From contig NZ_NTGA01000002.1 in NCBI RefSeq assembly GCF_002289575.1, positions 94,516 through 158,515 of the forward strand: DNA of 64,000 nucleotides, given 5' to 3'. This document shows, one piece after another, positions 59,681 to 64,000 of the stretch; position 1 is the stretch's first letter; the number at the start of each line of letters is the position of its first letter. The notes beneath the pieces were generated by a model. The model worked only from the letters and a program-made list of their open reading frames with translations. It did no database searches and was not told the DNA's origin. The DNA comes from Dietzia natronolimnaea. Lineage in GTDB: Bacteria; Actinomycetota; Actinomycetes; Mycobacteriales; Mycobacteriaceae. A program made the translations under genes and the position numbers.

Positions 59681-60514
59681 TCCGGTCACCCAGGGGGACG
59701 AGGCGTCGAAGATCATCCCCATCGGCGCCAGGACCCGCACCACCTGTTCGGCCATGTCCTCGGTCAGGCCGTGGAGGCCGATCACCCTGTCGGCGGAGAC
59801 GGTACTCGGCCGATCGACGGCCCCGAGGAACCCGGCAAGACGTGCCGGGACGATGCCGTGGGGGACCACCGCGAGAAGGCTGACGAGCCCATCGGTGGTG
59901 TCGACCCACCCCACGCGTGGGATCTCGGCGGCGGTGACGGGGGAGCGGGGTGCGTGCGGGACACCGCTTCCCCGGGCCGCATCCGGGCCACGCAGAAGTG
60001 CGTCAGCCATGTCCGCGAGGACCCGTGGAGCGTCGAGCGCCGATACCTCGGTTTCCTCCAGCCGGCCGGGCGCGTGGACCCGGACGGCGCCGCCGGGACC
60101 AGAGCTGACCGCCGCCAGGTCGGGCGCGTGGGCCAGCACGTCCCCGGAGCCGTCGTCGAGGCCCACCACCAGCGAACGACGCGGCACCGGGGTCTCGACG
60201 CGTCCGAGCAGTTCCGCGCACAGGCGCTCGGGGAGGTCCGCGAGGTCGTGGTGACCCTCGAGGCGGCCGGCCATGGGTGAGGCGAGGACGTGGGGGAGGC
60301 GGTGATCCCCGACGGCGGGGGACAGTCCGGCCGCGACGAGTGCGGAACGGGGGATCGGCTCACCGTCGGCGGGCCGGATCAGAACGCCACCCCCAGGCGC
60401 GAGCCCGATCCCACCGCCGACGTCTGCGGCCACCGTGGCCAGGGTCGTCCAGTCGGTGGGGCGCAGCCGGCCGCCCGGGAACCGGGCGAGTGCGTCGTCG
60501 GGCGAGGCGGTCAT
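59672..60514 (-). CDS. CobG-like precorrin-3B synthase homologue, C-terminally short
   Basis: A 280-residue member of the nitrite/sulfite reductase-like CobG group. The first half-domain shows ARFPGGRLRPTDW and LPHVLASPMAGRLEG, then RSLVVGLDDGSGDVLAHAPDL. A second half-domain follows (GWVDTTDGLVSLLAVVPHGIVPARL). The chain ends at FDASSPWVTGSA, where normal CobG continues into the cysteine motif for its [4Fe-4S] cluster; only one Cys is present in the whole protein. Its 3' end overlaps cobMK by 9 bp. It may be non-functional or repurposed. Confidence 0.7.
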   Translation of the reverse strand: MTASPDDALARFPGGRLRPTDWTTLATVAADVGGGIGLAPGGGVLIRPADGEPIPRSALVAAGLSPAVGDHRLPHVLASPMAGRLEGHHDLADLPERLCAELLGRVETPVPRRSLVVGLDDGSGDVLAHAPDLAAVSSGPGGAVRVHAPGRLEETEVSALDAPRVLADMADALLRGPDAARGSGVPHAPRSPVTAAEIPRVGWVDTTDGLVSLLAVVPHGIVPARLAGFLGAVDRPSTVSADRVIGLHGLTEDMAEQVVRVLAPMGMIFDASSPWVTGSA

Positions 60515-60573
60515 GGGAAGTCAGCTTAGGCGGGGAGCGGGTGGGGGGCCGGTCCCCGGACCGGTGGCTCAGG

Positions 60574-60579
60574 GATACT
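60574..60579 (+). promoter_or_regulatory. Leaderless -10 box for the amidohydrolase-like/lnt/ppm1 unit
   Basis: GATACT ends 7 nt before ATG 60587 with no Shine-Dalgarno. Confidence 0.4.
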
Positions 60580-60586
60580 CGGGGTC

Positions 60587-61486
60587 ATGACCGCATTGTT
60601 GGCCACCGGGGGCCGCGTCCTCACTCCCTCCTCACGTGATGCCACCGCCCTGGCCCACGAGGACGGAGTGATGCTGTGGGCCGGTGCCGACGCCCCGGGA
60701 CCCGCACTGTTCCCCGGAGCCGACCGCCTCGATCTCGAGGGGGACTGGGTCGCCCCCGCATTCGCCGAATGCCTCTCGGTGGGCCTTGACCTCGAGTCCG
60801 CCGCCGACGCCGGCGTGGTCACCGCCCACGTGCCCGCATCGCATCCGCTCGAGGCCGTGGCCGGCCGGGTCCGGGCGGGGGAGCGGGTGGTCCTGGACGG
60901 CCACGAGGACCCCGCCCGGATAGCGGACGCGCTCACCCGGGTGGCCGGCGAGGTCGGCGGTCCGACGGTGGCGCGGTGCACGCCGCTCCTCATCGGCATG
61001 GGCGCACGGATCGACGACGAGACACTCGCGGGCCTCGCGGCCGTCGGCACGGTTCTCCTGCTCCGGCCCCTCGTCGACGACCTCGAGGGTGTCGACCTCG
61101 TCCGGATCGCCGGTTCCGGGGTGGCGATCGCGGCATCGACCCGGAAGGACGGCTCGGTCCGGCCATGGGACACCCTGCGGGCGCTGACCGCGGTACCCGG
61201 CGGTCGCGGCCTGTCCCCCCGCGCCGCGTTCACCGCTGTGACCCGGGGCGCCCGCCGCGCCGCCGGGGCGCGCGACGGCACGGCCGGGACCCTCACCCCG
61301 GGCGCGGCGGCGACCTACGCGAGGTGGCGGACCGGTGAGCTGGCCGTGGTCGCGGCCGACGACGCGGTCCAACGATGGTCCACCGACCCGCGGTCCGGTG
61401 TGCCACCCATGCCCGACCTCTCGGGGCCGGACCCCGTCCTGCGCGCGCTGGTGGTCGACGGTGAGACAACGGTGCCCCCGCGGTGA
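60587..61486 (+). CDS. Amidohydrolase-like protein without metal ligands
   Basis: A 299-residue protein with an amidohydrolase-like layout: an N-terminal beta-sandwich strand (LLATGGRVLTPSS, GDWVAPAFAE) and C-terminal PRAAFTAVTRGARRAAGARDGTAGTLTPGAAATYARW typical of the family closing segment. The HxH pair that should follow WVAPAF is replaced by AECLSVGLD, and the central barrel is far shorter than in YtcJ-type enzymes (about 500 residues). It is probably catalytically inert. The stop overlaps lnt by 4 bp (GTGA), tying it to lipoprotein acylation genes. Confidence 0.7.
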   Translation: MTALLATGGRVLTPSSRDATALAHEDGVMLWAGADAPGPALFPGADRLDLEGDWVAPAFAECLSVGLDLESAADAGVVTAHVPASHPLEAVAGRVRAGERVVLDGHEDPARIADALTRVAGEVGGPTVARCTPLLIGMGARIDDETLAGLAAVGTVLLLRPLVDDLEGVDLVRIAGSGVAIAASTRKDGSVRPWDTLRALTAVPGGRGLSPRAAFTAVTRGARRAAGARDGTAGTLTPGAAATYARWRTGELAVVAADDAVQRWSTDPRSGVPPMPDLSGPDPVLRALVVDGETTVPPR

Positions 61487-63093
61487 CCGGCGTCCTGTCC
61501 CGGGCGGTGGGGGCGGCTGCGGCCGGCGCCCTGCTGGCCGCGTCGTTCCCCCCCGTCGGCCTGTGGTGGTCCGCGATCCTCGCGTTGGCACTGCTCGTCG
61601 TGGTCCTGTCCCCGCTGCGCGGCGTGGCGCCCCGTCCGCGGACCGGTGCCCTCCTCGGGTTGATCGCGGGCCTGGTGTTCTTCCTCCTGCTGGTCCCGTG
61701 GGTGGGCCTGTACGTGGGGGCCTACGCCGCGTGGGCTCTGGCGCTGGTCGAGGCGTTGTACCTCGCCGCGTTCGGGGCCGGGGCCGTGGTGATCCTCCGG
61801 GAAGGACTCGCGGCCGGGCGACGGCACGGTCTGCGGGTGGTGGGCGCGGCACTCGGGGTGGCCGGATGGTGGTCGGTGTGGGAGTGGATCCGCTCCTCGT
61901 GGCCGTGGGGCGGTTTCCCGTGGGGCCGACTGGCGTTCGGCCAGGCCGACGGCCCGTTGCTGCCGTTGGCCTCGCTCGGCGGTACCCCGTTGCTGGGGTT
62001 CGCGGTCGCGGCCACGGGCACCGCGCTCGGACTCGTCGCCCTCCTGCTCATTCGCCGGCACCGGCCCCCGCGTGTGCCACTGCGTTCGGCCGGCGGGCTC
62101 CTGATGGTTCCCCTCGTTACCGCTGGACTCGCCGCCGCCGCGGCACTCGACACCACGTCCCGAGAGACCGGGGAGACCGCCGACATCGCCGTGATCCAGG
62201 GCAACGTCCCGCGCCTCGGGTTGGACTTCAACGCGCAGCGCCGCGCGGTCCTCGAGAACCACCTCCGGGTGACCGCGGAACTCGCCGACGACGTCGAGGC
62301 CGGAACCGCGGTCCGGCCGGATGTGGTGCTGTGGCCGGAGAACGCCTCCGACATCTCGCCTCTGGCCGACCGGCAGGCCGGCGCCCAGATCTCCGCCCTG
62401 TCCCGCCGATTGGACGCCCCGATCCTCGTGGGCACCGTCCTGCGGGTGGGTGACGGCCCCGAGGCCACCAACTCCTACCTGGTCTGGGACGGTCGATCGC
62501 CCGAGCCCGCCGCGGATCCCGTGGTCGACCGCCACGACAAGAAGTACATCCAACCGTTCGGGGAGTGGTTGCCCCTGCGCGCGCCGCTCGAAGCCATGTT
62601 CCCGATCGCCCGGACCGCCGGGCACTTCGTCCCAGGCGACGGCGACGGGGTGGTGACCGCGGCCGGGATCGACTTCGGGGTGGCCATCTGCTTCGAGATC
62701 GCCTTCGACGCCGCGGCACGTGAACCGGTCGCCCGCGGAGCGCAGATCCTCACGGTGCCCACGAACAACGCGACCTTCGGCAGATCCCCGATGAGCTACC
62801 AACAGCTCGCCATGTCGCGGGTCCGGGCGGTGGAGCACCACGTCCCCGTCCTCGTCGCCGCCACGAGCGGGGTCAGCGCGGTGATCGGCCCGGACGGTCA
62901 GGTGCTCCAGGAGACCGGGATCTTCGAGCCCGCGACACTGTCGGCGCAGGTCGAGTCGGACTCCGCCGGTACCATGGCAACCCGACTGGGGGGCATCCCG
63001 CAGATGGTGAGCTGCCTCATCGGGCTCGTCGGCCTGGGATGGGCGTTGATCCGCACCCGGCAGCGACCCGCGACCGAGTACGAGGAGACGTAA
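61483..63093 (+). CDS. lnt: Apolipoprotein N-acyltransferase Lnt
   Basis: Membrane enzyme adding the third acyl chain to the N-terminal Cys of lipoproteins (536 residues). About eight hydrophobic segments (residues 8-210 and a final one near 505-522) flank a periplasmic-side nitrilase domain with the triad Glu286 (WPENAS), Lys353 (DKKYIQPFGEW) and Cys403 (AICFEIAF). In M. tuberculosis this domain is fused to the mannosyltransferase in Ppm1; here the two are separate genes, with ppm1 starting right after the stop. Confidence 0.94.
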   Translation: MTGVLSRAVGAAAAGALLAASFPPVGLWWSAILALALLVVVLSPLRGVAPRPRTGALLGLIAGLVFFLLLVPWVGLYVGAYAAWALALVEALYLAAFGAGAVVILREGLAAGRRHGLRVVGAALGVAGWWSVWEWIRSSWPWGGFPWGRLAFGQADGPLLPLASLGGTPLLGFAVAATGTALGLVALLLIRRHRPPRVPLRSAGGLLMVPLVTAGLAAAAALDTTSRETGETADIAVIQGNVPRLGLDFNAQRRAVLENHLRVTAELADDVEAGTAVRPDVVLWPENASDISPLADRQAGAQISALSRRLDAPILVGTVLRVGDGPEATNSYLVWDGRSPEPAADPVVDRHDKKYIQPFGEWLPLRAPLEAMFPIARTAGHFVPGDGDGVVTAAGIDFGVAICFEIAFDAAAREPVARGAQILTVPTNNATFGRSPMSYQQLAMSRVRAVEHHVPVLVAATSGVSAVIGPDGQVLQETGIFEPATLSAQVESDSAGTMATRLGGIPQMVSCLIGLVGLGWALIRTRQRPATEYEET

Positions 63094-63873
63094 GTGACCG
63101 ATCCGATGGCGCCTCCGCCCGCAGCCGCGTCCGCGCGGACGCTGGTGATCATCCCCACGTACGACGAGCGCGAGAATCTCCCGGGCGTCGTCGAGCGTCT
63201 GCTCGCGTCAGCCCCCGACGTGGCGGTCCTCATCGCCGACGACAACAGCCCCGACGGCACCGGGGAGGTCGCCGACCGGCTCGCCGCCGACGACCCCCGG
63301 GGGCGGATCACCGTCCTGCACCGCGCTGGCAAGCAGGGGCTCGGCGCCGCCTACATCGCGGGATTCCGCTGGGGCCTGGAACGCGGCTACTCCGTGCTCG
63401 TGGAGATGGACGCCGACGGCAGCCACCCGCCCGAGCGGCTGCCCGCGATGCTCGCGGAGATCGACGCCGGCGCGGACCTGGTGATCGGATCGCGCTACGT
63501 GCCCGGTGGCAGCGTGGAGAACTGGCCGTGGCAGCGCCACGTGATCTCCCGCGGCGGCAACGTCTACTCCCGGATCATGCTGGGGGTGGGCATCAAGGAC
63601 ATCACGGCGGGCTTCCGGGCCTACCGCAGCGAATCCCTGTCACGTCTGGACATGGACGCGATCGAATCGAAGGGCTACTGCTTTCAGATCGACATGACCT
63701 GGCGTCTGTTGAACACCGGGGGCACGGTCGTCGAGGTCCCCATCACCTTCACCGAACGCACCGTCGGGCACTCCAAGATGAGTGAGTCCATCTTCCGCGA
63801 GGCCGCTGTGAACGTAGCGCGCTGGGGCTGGGAGAAGCGACGCGGACAGCTGAGATCGCTCGTCCGGCGCTGA
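63094..63873 (+). CDS. ppm1: Polyprenol monophosphomannose synthase Ppm1 (catalytic domain)
   Basis: GT2-family enzyme making polyprenyl-phosphomannose from GDP-mannose, the donor for lipomannan, lipoarabinomannan and protein mannosylation (259 residues). Motifs: [34 protein letters not shown] with the metal-binding [17 protein letters not shown], and [12 protein letters not shown]. No membrane segments of its own are seen, so it may be recruited by the adjacent Lnt, as shown for corynebacterial relatives. GTG 63094 abuts the lnt stop. Confidence 0.95.
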   Translation: MTDPMAPPPAAASARTLVIIPTYDERENLPGVVERLLASAPDVAVLIADDNSPDGTGEVADRLAADDPRGRITVLHRAGKQGLGAAYIAGFRWGLERGYSVLVEMDADGSHPPERLPAMLAEIDAGADLVIGSRYVPGGSVENWPWQRHVISRGGNVYSRIMLGVGIKDITAGFRAYRSESLSRLDMDAIESKGYCFQIDMTWRLLNTGGTVVEVPITFTERTVGHSKMSESIFREAAVNVARWGWEKRRGQLRSLVRR

Positions 63874-63908
63874 CCCCGCCCCCGAAGCCGTGGCGCCCCG
63901 CAAAGTCA

Positions 63909-63945
63909 GGACGCCCCCGGCCCCGTTGAGGGGCCGGGGGCGTCC
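63909..63945. terminator. Strong bidirectional hairpin after ppm1
   Basis: GGACGCCCCCGGCCCC (63909-63924) pairs perfectly with GGGGCCGGGGGCGTCC (63930-63945), a 16-bp stem around loop GTTGA. No T-tract follows. It separates ppm1 from the convergent gene at the window edge. Confidence 0.85.
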
Positions 63946-63963
63946 CGGCGGGGTCTGGCTGCT

Positions 63964-64000
63964 CTAGCGAGCGCCGGCGCGCCGACGCTTCTTGAGGATG
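63964..64000 (-). CDS. C-terminal end of a minus-strand gene, possibly rbpA
   Basis: Only the last 11 codons and TAG stop are inside the window; the minus strand reads ILKKRRRAGAR. In M. tuberculosis the gene convergent with ppm1 is rbpA (Rv2050), encoding the RNA-polymerase-binding protein, whose C-terminus is also short and Arg-rich. The identification rests on position and this basic tail only. Confidence 0.4.
   Translation of the reverse strand, partial: ILKKRRRAGAR

Overview
The window is about 70% G+C with tightly packed genes, many 4-bp start/stop overlaps (GTGA, ATGA) and frequent GTG starts. Gene content and order match the core chromosome of a mycolic-acid actinobacterium (order Mycobacteriales): ripA-moxR-fabG1-inhA-hemH, methylmalonyl-CoA mutase with meaB, mycothiol ligase mshC, the pupylation genes, tatA-tatC-helY and lnt-ppm1. 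Presence of fabG1/inhA argues against Corynebacterium proper. Absence of proteasome genes from the pupylation locus argues against Mycobacterium, Rhodococcus and Gordonia. A Dietzia-like organism is my best guess, by inference only. I see no insertion sequence, prophage, CRISPR array or plasmid gene.

Layout. 1-8.3 kb: cell-envelope block on the + strand (Rv1476-like membrane protein, ripA, MoxR/DUF58/VWA, fabG1-inhA, ferrochelatase). 8.3-10.8 kb: conserved unknowns (Rv1486c-like, DUF3097, TVP38). 10.8-16.2 kb: mutA-mutB-meaB for propionate/methylmalonyl-CoA metabolism, ended by a perfect hairpin whose loop is the meaB stop codon. 16.2-23.6 kb: mostly minus-strand accessory genes (ECF42-type sigma factor plus DGPF protein, DUF6458, acyltransferase, nucleoside hydrolase, DinB-fold protein, a zinc-ribbon/SDR fusion, an HExxH protein). 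23.7 kb: tRNA-Leu(GAG). 23.9-31.1 kb: PEBP, pyrD, lppL-like lipoprotein, uppP, then the conserved run PGM-DUF3090-SCO1664-mshC. 31.1-42.0 kb: PAC2, metH, P1B ATPase, HAD-hisE-hisG, thioesterase, RecB-like nuclease. 42.1-56.4 kb: trmI, mpa-dop-pup-pafA-pafB-pafC, tatA-tatC-helY, a 5'-3' exonuclease and a proline dipeptidase. 56.7-60.5 kb: PPOX protein, SDR, a fused cobM-cobK and a shortened cobG-like gene. 60.6-64 kb: amidohydrolase-like gene, lnt, ppm1, a strong terminator and the 3' end of a minus-strand gene that may be rbpA.

How it fits together. Three B12-dependent functions (MutAB with its MeaB chaperone, and MetH) share the window with a de novo cobalamin fragment, but that fragment shows changes at conserved positions (truncated CobG, CobK SDPFA, CobM GEPS). 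The pupylation genes are complete apart from the 20S proteasome: pup runs directly into pafA, and Mpa lacks the C-terminal tail that docks on the proteasome. This suggests pupylation without proteasomal degradation. Many operon-leading genes have a TANNNT -10 box 5-8 nt before the start codon and no Shine-Dalgarno, which points to leaderless transcripts.
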